A stretch of 64,000 nucleotides of DNA from Candidatus Nanopelagicales bacterium (lineage in GTDB: Bacteria > Actinomycetota > Actinomycetes > S36-B12 > CAIYMF01), in the NCBI GenBank assembly GCA_017848795.1, contig JAFIHG010000047.1, positions 124,001 to 188,000 on the forward strand, written 5' to 3'. Below the pieces are notes generated by a model. It searched no databases. It was not told the DNA's origin and was given only the letters and a program-made list of their open reading frames with translations. The translations under genes were made by a program, and so were the position numbers. Positions 27,861 through 35,354 of this stretch are shown in pieces. How positions within the stretch are numbered: the stretch's first letter is position 1; each line of letters begins with the position of its first letter.

Positions 27861-28452
27861 CGCGGTCGCCGACGAGGTCGGTCCGGACGGGCTGCCGGTC
27901 CTGACGTTCGGCGGTCCCGCAGCGGCACAAGCGTGGCTCGCGGCCCACCACGGCGACTCGCCCGGGATCTGGGTGAAGATCGCGAAGAAGGCCAGCGGGC
28001 ACGCGTCGGTCACGTACGCCGAGTTCCTCGACGAGGCGCTCTGCGTCGGCTGGATCGACGGCCAGAAGCGGGCGTACGACCAGCAGTGGTTCCTGCAGCG
28101 CTTCACCCCGCGCACGAGGCGCAGCCCCTGGTCGCAGCGCAACCGCGAGCACGTCGCCCGGCTGAGCGCCGCGGGCCGGATGCGCGCGGCGGGCACGGCG
28201 GCGGTCGAGGCGGCGAAGGCGGACGGGCGCTGGGAGGCGGCGTACGCCGGACCGCGGACCATCGAGGTGCCCGCCGATCTGCGGGCGGCGCTCGACGCCG
28301 AGCCGGCCGCCGCCGCGTTCTTCGCCACGCTGACCGGCCAGAACCGCTACGCCGTCCTCTACCGCATCGGCAGCGTCAAGCGCCCCGAGACCCGGGCCCG
28401 GAAGATCGCGCAGTACGTGGCGATGCTCGCCCGCGGCGAGACCCTCCACTGA
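27853..28452 (+). CDS. YdeI/OmpD-associated family protein
   Basis: The 199-residue protein shows the YdeI pattern: an N-terminal segment ending WVKIAKKASGHASVTYAEFLDEALCVGWIDGQKRAYD and a central RFTPRTRRSPWSQRNREHVARLSAAGRM. The C-terminal region about 150-199 matches the family's all-helical end. In other bacteria YdeI-type proteins are stress-linked, but no biochemical activity is agreed. ATG at 27853 overlaps the D-aminopeptidase gene by 8 nt, implying co-translation. Confidence 0.85.
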   Translation: MADAVADEVGPDGLPVLTFGGPAAAQAWLAAHHGDSPGIWVKIAKKASGHASVTYAEFLDEALCVGWIDGQKRAYDQQWFLQRFTPRTRRSPWSQRNREHVARLSAAGRMRAAGTAAVEAAKADGRWEAAYAGPRTIEVPADLRAALDAEPAAAAFFATLTGQNRYAVLYRIGSVKRPETRARKIAQYVAMLARGETLH

Positions 28453-28460
28453 CCGCCGGG

Positions 28461-29861
28461 TCAGCCCCGCAGCGCCTGCGCGAGGCTGCGGAAGTGGTCG
28501 ACGAGGTGGTCCATGTCGTCCTGGGTGTGGGCGAGCGAGACCAGCCACTGCTCGTCGAGCCCGGGCGGCGTCAGCACCCCGCGGTTGAGCCCCCACAGCC
28601 AGGACAGCTCCGCCATGCGGAAGTCGGTCGCCTTGAAGTCGCGGTAGTTGCGCACCGGGGTCGGGCTCCAGGTGATGCACCCCTTCACCCCGAAACCCAC
28701 GGTGTGCGCCGGCAGCTCGTACTCCGCGACGATGCCGTCGAGGGTGTCGAGCGTGCGGTTGTTCAGCGCCTCCGCGGCGCCCAACGCCTCACGGGTGCAC
28801 AGCTCGTCGACGGCCGCGGCCGCCGCCATCACCAGCGGGTTGCCGTTGTACGTCCCGAAGTGCGCCATCCGCCCGTCGACGACGACCTGCATGACCTCCC
28901 GCTTGCCGCCGAACGCGGCGAGCGGGAGCCCGCCACCGATCGACTTGGCGAGGGTGACCAGGTCCGGCTGCACGCCGAGCCGCTGCGAGGCGCCGGCGTA
29001 CCCCGCGGTCAGGCCGGTCTTCACCTCGTCGAACACCAGGACGACGCCGTGCTCGTCGCACGCCTCGCGTACCCCTGCGAGGTAGCCCTCGTCCGGGACC
29101 ACGATGGCGAGGTTCTCCATCACCGGCTCCATGACCAGGGCGGCGATCTCGTCGCCGTGCTCGGCGAGGATGCGGCGCAGGTACGGCAGGTCGTTGAACG
29201 GCACCACGTGGACCGTGCCCGCCTCGACGTCGAACGGGACATCGGGTACGGGCGCGTCGGCCGGGCCGATGTCCGCCAGCTCGGGTTTCACCGAGACCTG
29301 CAGCGCGTCGTAGCCGCCGTGGTAGCCGCCTTCGAGCTTCACGATGGCCTTGCGCCCGGTGTACGCCCGCGCCGCCCGGATGGCGTACATGAGCGACTCC
29401 GTACCGGACTGGGTGAAGCGCAGCAGGCCCAGCCCGAACCGCCGCTGGAACGCCTCGGCGATCTCGGTCGAGACCGGCGAGGGCGTCACGAACAGCGTCC
29501 CGACCGACTCCAGCGTCTTGGTCACGTGCTCCACGACGACGGGGTTGAGGTGGCCGACCAGCATGGCGCCGAACCCCATCGACAGGTCCAGCAGGCGCCG
29601 CCCGTCGACGTCGGTGAGCCAGGCGCCCTGGGCCGCGGTGATCGAGACGGGGTACGGGTCCCAGTGCTGGAAGGACGAGGTGACCCCGAGCGGCAGCGAC
29701 TCGCTGGCGCGCCGGTTGTGCTCACCGGAGCCCGGCGTCTGGGCGCGGAAGGTGTCCCACTCCTGGGCGAGCAGCGCATCGACGCGGGCCGGGTCCAGCG
29801 CGGTGTGGCGCTCCGGGACCGTACGGCGCGTTCCCGGGTCGTTCGTCGGGGTCGTCGTCAT
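28461..29861 (-). CDS. Class III PLP aminotransferase (glutamate-1-semialdehyde aminomutase-like)
   Basis: The 466-residue enzyme has class III landmarks: SGTESLMYAIRAARAYTGR for phosphate binding, KLEGGYHGGYDALQVS, the FDEVKTGL Asp that contacts PLP, and Lys306 in TLAKSIGGG. The HGGYDALQVS region resembles glutamate-1-semialdehyde aminomutase, but the long N-terminus and lack of other heme genes argue against true HemL. Substrate unknown. It is convergent with the YdeI-like gene, only 8 bp apart. Confidence 0.85.
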   Translation of the reverse strand: MTTTPTNDPGTRRTVPERHTALDPARVDALLAQEWDTFRAQTPGSGEHNRRASESLPLGVTSSFQHWDPYPVSITAAQGAWLTDVDGRRLLDLSMGFGAMLVGHLNPVVVEHVTKTLESVGTLFVTPSPVSTEIAEAFQRRFGLGLLRFTQSGTESLMYAIRAARAYTGRKAIVKLEGGYHGGYDALQVSVKPELADIGPADAPVPDVPFDVEAGTVHVVPFNDLPYLRRILAEHGDEIAALVMEPVMENLAIVVPDEGYLAGVREACDEHGVVLVFDEVKTGLTAGYAGASQRLGVQPDLVTLAKSIGGGLPLAAFGGKREVMQVVVDGRMAHFGTYNGNPLVMAAAAAVDELCTREALGAAEALNNRTLDTLDGIVAEYELPAHTVGFGVKGCITWSPTPVRNYRDFKATDFRMAELSWLWGLNRGVLTPPGLDEQWLVSLAHTQDDMDHLVDHFRSLAQALRG

Positions 29862-29969
29862 GAGGAGCTCCTGTCGCGTCGCGAGCCGGCCGCAGGTCGA
29901 CAGCCATTATCCCTGGTGGCGCGCTGGAGCCGGCCGGAGTGGTGCGGAACGGGCCGGGCCGAGACGCGG

Positions 29970-30566
29970 TCAGAGGCCGGGGGCGCCCCAGACGGGGAAC
30001 CAGCGCGTGAGGTCCGGCTCGACACGGATGTCGTCGGCGAGCAGCTCCTTGACCTGCAGCTCCAGGACGTTGTCACGCTGCTGCGGGGTCTGTCCCGAGA
30101 CGGTCGTGCCGCCCGCGCGGGGCGCGAAGGGGTAGAACGTCCCCTGCTTGTAGAGATAGACCAGGCCCAGGCGCCGTCCGTCCGTACCGAGGAACCCGAC
30201 GAGCGAACACAGCAGCGTGGTCCCGAAACCGCTGTCCTGCAACGACGCGTTGACCGCGTGCAGGTCGGTGACCAGCGCCGACACGTCCGGCGGGTCGGTA
30301 CGGCAGACCAGCCAGGTGTACCCGTACGTGTCGACCTGCGCCTGCACCTGCGGCCCGCCGTCGGCGTCCAGCAGTGCCTGCACGTCGGCCTGCACGTCGG
30401 CGAACGCACGTCCCTCGGGTGCCCGGAAGGCGACCGAACCGGACCCGGTCGGTGCGAAGTCGAGCGAGGCCTGCAGGGTGATCGCCGCGGACGGCAGTCC
30501 GAAGAGCTGGTCGAGGTCGGGCCGGGCCGGTTTCGAGCGCCCCAGGATCGCGTCGAGGAACCCCAC
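29970..30566 (-). CDS. pspAB: PspA-associated protein PspAB
   Basis: The 198-residue protein opens MGFLDAILGRSKPARPDLDQLFGLPSAA, the conserved start of the actinobacterial PspAB family found with pspA, pspAA and htpX. It contains no membrane segment and no known catalytic motif. The GTG at 30566 has TAGGCT 6 nt upstream, so it has its own leaderless promoter rather than depending only on the pspA operon; the perfect 26-bp hairpin just upstream separates it from htpX. Confidence 0.88.
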   Translation of the reverse strand: MGFLDAILGRSKPARPDLDQLFGLPSAAITLQASLDFAPTGSGSVAFRAPEGRAFADVQADVQALLDADGGPQVQAQVDTYGYTWLVCRTDPPDVSALVTDLHAVNASLQDSGFGTTLLCSLVGFLGTDGRRLGLVYLYKQGTFYPFAPRAGGTTVSGQTPQQRDNVLELQVKELLADDIRVEPDLTRWFPVWGAPGL

Positions 30567-30572
30567 CCGCCG

Positions 30573-30578
30573 AGCCTA
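30573..30578 (-). promoter_or_regulatory. -10 element of a leaderless promoter for pspAB
   Basis: TAGGCT on the minus strand, then 6 nt, then GTG at 30566. It lies between the long hairpin (30591-30649) and the gene. Confidence 0.5.
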
Positions 30579-30590
30579 ACCCGCCCGCGG

Positions 30591-30649
30591 TTCCGGATGA
30601 ATGTGGCAGGAGTCCGTCAAGAGCGGACTCCTGCCACATTCATCCGGAA
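30591..30649. terminator. Perfect 26-bp inverted repeat between htpX and pspAB
   Basis: Arms 30591-30616 and 30624-30649 are exactly complementary (TTCCGGATGAATGTGGCAGG... ), separated by 7 nt. It begins immediately after the htpX stop on the minus strand. The position suits a terminator of pspA-pspAA-htpX, though there is no U-tract. A 52-nt perfect stem is longer than needed for termination and could be a mobile palindrome. Confidence 0.75.
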
Positions 30650-31552
30650 TCAGCGCTGGCCGAGCTGGGTGGCGATCTGGGCGAGCTGGGCAAGGCGCTT
30701 GTCCAGCGGTGGGTGGGTCATGAACAGCGAGGAGAGCGAGGCCTTCTGGTGCAGCGCGGGGGCGAAGGCGAGGGCGCTGACGGTCTCCATCTGGCGCAGG
30801 TCGCGGTCGGGGATCGCGGCGATCTGCCCGGACACCTTCTGCAGCGCACTCGCGAGGGCCGACGGGTTGCCGGTCAGCAGCGCACCCGAGCGGTCGGCCG
30901 ACAGCTCGCGGTAGCGCGAGAGCCCCCGGGTGAGCAGGAACGACACCAGGTAGATCACGATGCTGACCAGCATCACCGCGAGGAAGACCAGCGCGGCGTT
31001 CTGGTTGTTGTCGCGCCGTCCTCCCATCCCGCCGAACATCCAGATGCGGGCCAGCACGCCGGCGAGCACCCCGGCGAAGGAGGCGATCGTCATGACGGTG
31101 ACGTCGCGGTGCGCGACGTGCGAGAGCTCGTGGGCCAGTACGCCCTCCAGCTCCTTGACGTCCAGGCGCCGCAGGATGCCCGTCGTCACGCACACCACCG
31201 CTCGCGAGGGGGTACGACCGGTTGCGAACGCGTTGGGCACGTCGATGTCGGCGATCGCGACACGCGGTTTGGGCATGTCCGCCAGGGCGCAGAGCCGGTC
31301 CACGATCGCGTGCAGCTGAGGGGCCTGCCCGGGGGTCACCTCCCGCGCCCGCATCGAGGTCATCGCGATCTTGTCGGAGAAGTACCACTGGAAGAACAGG
31401 ATCCCGCCGGCGATGAGGATCGCGAGCGGTGCGGACCTGATGAAGTACACCAGGACGGCGATCAGGATCACGTAGAGCAGCCCGAGACCGAACATGGTCC
31501 CGGTCATGCGCACCACGAGGCCGCGGTCGGGTGCGTACCGCGTGCGGGCCAT
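30650..31552 (-). CDS. htpX: Membrane zinc metalloprotease HtpX
   Basis: The 300-residue M48 protease has two N-terminal and two central membrane helices, the zinc motif HELSH at 141-145, and the third-ligand region SRYRELSADRSGA. HtpX degrades misfolded membrane proteins under envelope stress. ATG at 31552 is preferred over one at 31570, with GAGG upstream. It follows pspAA on the same strand with a 163-bp gap, and the association of HtpX with PspA partners is recurrent in actinobacteria. Confidence 0.95.
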   Translation of the reverse strand: MARTRYAPDRGLVVRMTGTMFGLGLLYVILIAVLVYFIRSAPLAILIAGGILFFQWYFSDKIAMTSMRAREVTPGQAPQLHAIVDRLCALADMPKPRVAIADIDVPNAFATGRTPSRAVVCVTTGILRRLDVKELEGVLAHELSHVAHRDVTVMTIASFAGVLAGVLARIWMFGGMGGRRDNNQNAALVFLAVMLVSIVIYLVSFLLTRGLSRYRELSADRSGALLTGNPSALASALQKVSGQIAAIPDRDLRQMETVSALAFAPALHQKASLSSLFMTHPPLDKRLAQLAQIATQLGQR

Positions 31553-31654
31553 CAGCGCCTCACTCCTCACTCGGGATCTGCATCATCGCAGCCAAACCTG
31601 AGGGGCGCCTGTACGCGTTCGCGCAGGGCGCAGCGGCGTCCGGTGCCGCGACAA

Positions 31655-31710
31655 GATCGCCGATCCGGGTCGACAGGGGCAGTTGAACTGCCCAGATCGC
31701 CCCTTTGGGG
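31655..31710. repeat. Intergenic palindromic fragments before htpX
   Basis: GGGCAGTTGAACTGCCC (31677-31693) is a perfect palindrome. Flanking GATCGCCGATCCGGGTCGA and CAGATCGCCCCTTTGGGG resemble parts of the compound hairpin at 21392-21546, suggesting a shared repeat family in degraded form. The remaining bases of this 163-bp gap show nothing further. Confidence 0.55.
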
Positions 31711-31715
31711 AGAAC

Positions 31716-31991
31716 TCAGCCGGGGATGAGGCCCTCGTCGGAGAGCAGGTCGCGTACGTCGTCGGCGGTCGCGTCCGCGAACGGCAGGATCACATCGGAG
31801 GCGTCGAGCTCCTCGTCGGCCACGGGTGTACCGGCGGCCCGTACGGCGGCGAGCAGACCGTGCAGCGCGGCGCGGAACGTCGCCTCCTCCGCGTCCAGCG
31901 CCGCCTCCAGCTCCGCGTCCAGCCGGTTGAGCTCCGCGATGCTGTCGTCGGACACCTCGAACTGGCCCTCCCCCAGGATCCGGACGATCAT
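31716..31991 (-). CDS. pspAA: PspA-associated protein PspAA
   Basis: The 91-residue protein starts MIVRILGEGQFEVSDDSIAELNRLDAELEAAL, the conserved PspAA opening, and is highly acidic with a central helix of Glu/Asp/Ala. It is predicted to partner PspA at the membrane. ATG at 31991 is the family start; a GTG at 32000 overlaps the pspA stop (GTGA) and would add three residues, either way implying coupling to pspA. Confidence 0.88.
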   Translation of the reverse strand: MIVRILGEGQFEVSDDSIAELNRLDAELEAALDAEEATFRAALHGLLAAVRAAGTPVADEELDASDVILPFADATADDVRDLLSDEGLIPG

Positions 31992-31996
31992 CGCGC

Positions 31997-32776
31997 TCAC
32001 CCGTTCTGCTGCTGCTGGGTCTGCTGGTCGGGCGCGGCGGCATTCGTGCCGGACTCGATCGCGGACGGCGCCTGGCCGCCGGTGATCTCGGCCTTCATCG
32101 CCGCCAACTGGCTGTCGACGTCGCCGGCGCTGGCCATCTGCTCGAGCTCGAGCGTGAGGCTGTCCTTGCTCGTCCCGGTCGGGTCGTCGAGCGCACCGCT
32201 GGCCAGCAGCTCGTCGATCGCGTCACCGCGCGCCTGCAGCTGCGCGGTCTTGTCCTCGGCCCGCTGGATCGCGAGCCCGACGTCGCCCATCTCCTCGCTG
32301 ATGCCCGAGAACGCCTCGCCGATCTTGGTCTGCGCCTCGGCGGCGGAGTACGTCGCCTTGATCGTCTCCTTCTTGGTACGGAACGCCTCGACCTTGGCCT
32401 GCAGCCGCTGGCTCGCGGCCGTCAACCGCTCCTCCTGCGCCTGCAGCGACGCGTGCTGGGTCTGCAGGTCGGCCATCTGCTGGGTGAGCCCGGAGCGGCG
32501 CGTCAGCGCCTCGCGTGCCAGGTCCTCCCGGCCGCCGGCGAGGGCGGTCTTGGCCTGCCCTTCCAGCTTGTCGGACTGCTGCTGCAGCTGGGTCATCTGC
32601 AGCTCGAGGCGCTTGCGGCTGGTGGCCACGTCGGCGACCCCGCGGCGGACCTTCTGCAGCAGCTCGAGCTGCTTCTCGTACGAGTAGTCGAGCGTCTCGC
32701 GGGGGTCCTCGGCGCGGTCGAGCACCTTGTTGGCCTTCGACTTGAAGATCATCGTGAAGCGCTGCCAGAGGCCCAT
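31997..32776 (-). CDS. pspA: Phage shock protein A / IM30-family membrane protector
   Basis: The 259-residue protein is almost wholly alpha-helical coiled coil from residue 25 to about 220, as in the PspA/Vipp1 (ESCRT-III related) family. The amphipathic N-terminus MGLWQRFTMIFKSKANKVLDRAEDPRETLDY is the membrane-binding helix. A disordered Gln-rich tail (QQTQQQQNG) ends it. It oligomerises on damaged inner membrane. ATG at 32776 has Shine-Dalgarno GAGAGGAA. It leads pspA-pspAA-htpX. Confidence 0.95.
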   Translation of the reverse strand: MGLWQRFTMIFKSKANKVLDRAEDPRETLDYSYEKQLELLQKVRRGVADVATSRKRLELQMTQLQQQSDKLEGQAKTALAGGREDLAREALTRRSGLTQQMADLQTQHASLQAQEERLTAASQRLQAKVEAFRTKKETIKATYSAAEAQTKIGEAFSGISEEMGDVGLAIQRAEDKTAQLQARGDAIDELLASGALDDPTGTSKDSLTLELEQMASAGDVDSQLAAMKAEITGGQAPSAIESGTNAAAPDQQTQQQQNG

Positions 32777-32950
32777 GCGTTCTTCCTCTCGTACGTGCGC
32801 CGGAGGGCGCCGTGCGGCGCCTGCCCGGTACGGACCGGGCATCGGGACCGGCCGCCCGACGGGCAGGCCGGTGGAGGATCAGCCTAGTTGGCGGCCATGG
32901 CACCCGCCACGGTCGCCACCGCGGCTCACCGACCGGTGGTGCACGCCCCG

Positions 32951-32956
32951 TACCCT
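32951..32956 (+). promoter_or_regulatory. -10 element of a leaderless promoter for the DUF3043 gene
   Basis: TACCCT, then 6 nt, then GTG at 32963. This supports 32963 over upstream in-frame ATG codons such as 32888. Confidence 0.5.
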
Positions 32957-32962
32957 TGGATC

Positions 32963-33580
32963 GTGGCACTGTTCCGACGCAGCGGCAGCACGAACCCGGC
33001 CGACGAGGCCGCGGTGGCCGTCGACGACGCGGACCGGCCCCGCGCGCAGCAGGGAAAGGGACGCCCGACGCCCACCCGCAAGGAGGCGGAGGCCGCGCGC
33101 AAGCAGACGCTCAAGGTCCCGAACGACCCGAAGGCGGCGCGCAAGGCAGCGCGCTCGCGCGCCGCGGCCGAACGCTCCGCCGCGCGCGCCGCGCTCATGT
33201 CCGGCGACGAGAAGAACCTGCCGCCGCGCGACGCCGGACCGGTCAAGGCGTACGTGCGCGAGTACGTCGACTCGCGCCGCTCGGCCGGTGAGTTCTTCAT
33301 CCCGGTCGCCGTGGCGATCCTGCTGCTGGGCTGGTTCCCGGCGCTCGCCCAGGTGCTGGTGTTCGCCTGGGTCGCGATGCTGATCGGGGTCGTCGCGGAC
33401 TCCGGCTACGTCTTCTACCGGCTGCGCAAGGTGCTGCCGGAGAAGTTCCCGAGGGAGAACCGCAGCGGCGCGATCCCGTACGCCCTGATGCGTTCCATCC
33501 AGATCCGCCGGCTGCGGCTGCCCAAGCCGAAGGTGAAGGCGGGTGGCGCCCCGGTCACGCCGCGGGCGCGCAAGCGCTGA
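32963..33580 (+). CDS. DUF3043 membrane protein
   Basis: The 205-residue protein begins VALFRRSGS and has a strongly basic N-terminal half (PTPTRKEAEAARKQTLK, DPKAARKAARSRAAAERSAARAALMSGDEKNLPPRDAGPVKAYVREYVDSRRS) followed by two membrane helices near 110-150. This matches the actinobacterial DUF3043 family, whose function is unknown. The last 25 residues are again basic. The start is set by the leaderless promoter. Confidence 0.85.
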   Translation: MALFRRSGSTNPADEAAVAVDDADRPRAQQGKGRPTPTRKEAEAARKQTLKVPNDPKAARKAARSRAAAERSAARAALMSGDEKNLPPRDAGPVKAYVREYVDSRRSAGEFFIPVAVAILLLGWFPALAQVLVFAWVAMLIGVVADSGYVFYRLRKVLPEKFPRENRSGAIPYALMRSIQIRRLRLPKPKVKAGGAPVTPRARKR

Positions 33581-33590
33581 TCACCCGCCG

Positions 33591-33596
33591 TAGGGT
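33591..33596 (+). promoter_or_regulatory. -10 element of a leaderless promoter for the aldo/keto reductase
   Basis: TAGGGT, then 7 nt, then ATG at 33604, only 10 bp after the DUF3043 stop. Confidence 0.5.
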
Positions 33597-33603
33597 CGGG
33601 TCC

Positions 33604-34605
33604 ATGCAGCACCGGTTCCTGGGCCGCAGCGGCCTGCAGGTGAGCGAGATCGCGTACGGCAACTGGATCACCCACGGTTCGCAGGTCGAGGAGGACGCCG
33701 CCCGCGCGTGCGTGCACGCGGCCCTCGACGCGGGCATCACCACCTTCGACACCGCGGACGTGTACGCGGGCGGGCGCGCCGAGGAGGTGCTCGGCCGCGC
33801 GCTCGCCGGCCAGCGCCGCGACGGTCTGGAGATCTTCACCAAGGTGTACTGGCCGATGGGCGACGGGGTGAACGACCGCGGACTGTCCCGCAAGCACATC
33901 GTGCGCAGCATCGAGGGCTCGCTGCGCCGCTTGGGCACCGACTACGTCGACCTGTACCAGGCGCACCGCTACGACGCGCAGACCCCGCTCGAGGAGACGC
34001 TGCGCGCGTTCGACGACCTCGTGCGGGCCGGCAAGGTGCTCTACGTCGGGGTCTCGGAGTGGACCGCCGCGCAGATCCGGGACGCCGTCGAGCTCGCCGA
34101 CCAGCTCGGCTTCGACCGGCTGGTCTCCAACCAGCCGCAGTACTCGGCGCTCTACCGCGTCATCGAGGCCGAGGTCGTCCCCACCTGCCGGGAGCTGGGG
34201 ATCGGGCAGGTCGTCTTCAGCCCGATCGCGCAGGGCGTGCTCACCGGCAAGTACCGGCCCGGCCAGGCGCCACCGGAGGGCTCACGTGCGACGGACGAGA
34301 AGAGCGGGGCCGCCTTCGTCGAACGGTTCACCACACCGGAGATCCTGACCGCGGTCCAGGACCTGCGGCCCATCGCCGAGGACCTCGGGCTTTCGATGGC
34401 CCAGCTCGCGGTCGCCTGGGTGCTGGCGAACGACAACGTCTCCTGCGCGATAATCGGCGCCTCGCGCCCGGAGCAGGTACGCGACAACGTCGGTGCGTCG
34501 GGGGTCGAGCTCGACGCGGCGACCTGCGAGCGCATCGACACCGCCCTCGGCGGGGTCGTGCGCAACGACCCGGCGCTCACCGTCTCCCCCGCCACGCGGC
34601 CATGA
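33604..34605 (+). CDS. Aldo/keto reductase (potassium-channel beta-subunit-like, AKR family)
   Basis: The 333-residue TIM-barrel oxidoreductase has the complete catalytic tetrad: Asp49, Tyr54, Lys80 and His121, with [14 protein letters not shown] and YQAHRYD motifs. The C-terminal [11 protein letters not shown] and [16 protein letters not shown] bind NADPH. Substrate unknown. It is close in type to YghZ/KvBeta reductases, which reduce aldehydes and methylglyoxal. Its stop overlaps the next start (ATGA). Confidence 0.93.
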   Translation: MQHRFLGRSGLQVSEIAYGNWITHGSQVEEDAARACVHAALDAGITTFDTADVYAGGRAEEVLGRALAGQRRDGLEIFTKVYWPMGDGVNDRGLSRKHIVRSIEGSLRRLGTDYVDLYQAHRYDAQTPLEETLRAFDDLVRAGKVLYVGVSEWTAAQIRDAVELADQLGFDRLVSNQPQYSALYRVIEAEVVPTCRELGIGQVVFSPIAQGVLTGKYRPGQAPPEGSRATDEKSGAAFVERFTTPEILTAVQDLRPIAEDLGLSMAQLAVAWVLANDNVSCAIIGASRPEQVRDNVGASGVELDAATCERIDTALGGVVRNDPALTVSPATRP

Positions 34606-34820
34606 GCTACACCTGGCGCTACGAGAGGGCGGACGGGCAGGAACTGCCGGCCGCGGCGCTGCCCGCCGAGGCGGTCTCCGACGGCTTCCCGAACCAGGGC
34701 GACGCCGAGTCGTGGATCGGCGAGAACTGGCGCGAGCTGCGCGCCGCCGGTGTCGACGCGGTGACCCTGCTCGAGGACGGCCGACCGGTGTACGGCCCGA
34801 TGTCCTTGCACGAGCAGTAG
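34602..34820 (+). CDS. Small conserved actinobacterial protein
   Basis: The 72-residue soluble protein, [17 protein letters not shown]..., contains DAESWIGENWRELRAAGVDAVTLLEDGRPVYGPMSL. Proteins with this pattern are widespread in actinobacteria but without assigned function, to my recollection. It is coupled to the aldo/keto reductase by the ATGA overlap at 34602, so a joint role is possible. Confidence 0.7.
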   Translation: MSYTWRYERADGQELPAAALPAEAVSDGFPNQGDAESWIGENWRELRAAGVDAVTLLEDGRPVYGPMSLHEQ

Positions 34821-34831
34821 ATCAGGTCCCC

Positions 34832-35119
34832 ATGACGCCGTCCGGGGTCGCGAGCGCGATCGTCATCGGGCTGGTGATCGGGGCACTCGGGCGGTTGGTG
34901 GTCCCCGGCCGTCGACCGATACCGGTGTGGGTGACGATCCTGGTGGGGCTGGCCGCGGCCTTCTTCGGCGCCTGGTTGGTGGGCCTGGTCCGGCACGTCG
35001 ACGGCGTCGACTGGCTCGCCGTGATCGCGCAGGTGCTGCTCGCGGCGATCGGCGTCTCGGTCGTCGTCCGCGCGTACGCCGGTCGTGGGCCGGGCGGTCC
35101 CCCGACTGGTCTAGGCTGA
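34832..35119 (+). CDS. GlsB/YeaQ/YmgE-family small membrane protein
   Basis: The 95-residue protein has three hydrophobic helices. The GLVIGALGRLVVPGRRPIPVWVTILVGLAAAFFGAWL stretch is diagnostic of the transglycosylase-associated (GlsB/YeaQ) family, seen in stress-induced envelope proteins. ATG at 34832, 11 nt after the previous stop. Its last codons overlap the probable promoter of the cobalamin operon. Confidence 0.8.
   Translation: MTPSGVASAIVIGLVIGALGRLVVPGRRPIPVWVTILVGLAAAFFGAWLVGLVRHVDGVDWLAVIAQVLLAAIGVSVVVRAYAGRGPGGPPTGLG
35112..35117 (+). promoter_or_regulatory. Candidate -10 for the riboswitch-controlled cobalamin operon
   Basis: TAGGCT, overlapping the last codons of the GlsB-like gene, lies about 22 nt before the first stem of the riboswitch at 35140. 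No -35 is clear. Confidence 0.4.
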
Positions 35120-35139
35120 CCGCGCACAACTGAATCGAC

Positions 35140-35238
35140 GCGTCCGAGATCCAGGGGAAGCCGGTGCGAGACCGGCGCTGACCCGCAACCGTGTGCACCG
35201 CCGACCGGGTGGTGCGAGCCGGAGCACCTGGCGGACGC
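35140..35238 (+). promoter_or_regulatory. Cobalamin (AdoCbl) riboswitch
   Basis: The conserved B12 box is present: GGGAAGCCGGTGCGAGACCG (35156-35175) running into CGCTGACCCGCAACCGTG (35176-35193), then GAGCCGGAGCACCTGG (35216-35231). The P1 stem is GCGTCCG (35140-35146) with CGGACGC (35232-35238). This is the classic cobalamin riboswitch layout. It lies about 115 nt before the first start codon and faces the secreted protein gene, so B12 sufficiency should shut the operon off, probably by hiding the ribosome site (translational control is usual in actinobacteria). Confidence 0.93.
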
Positions 35239-35354
35239 GAGCGGCTCCATCCGTCGAGGAACACGGGGACGGAGCCCGCGGCCGGTCCACCGCACGGTGG
35301 GGCGACGCCCGGGCACTGGTCCCGGATTCGCTCCCCACCGAAAGGACCCCACTC

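Noticed and set aside
28461-29861. True HemL (glutamate-1-semialdehyde aminomutase)
   Set aside because: The N-terminal extension and lack of any other heme-synthesis gene make only a class III aminotransferase call safe.
27933-30914. A 993-codon plus-strand frame across the YdeI, aminotransferase and pspAB genes
   Set aside because: It runs antisense to or out of frame with three recognisable genes and shows an Arg/Asp/Gln-rich composition typical of GC-rich shadows.
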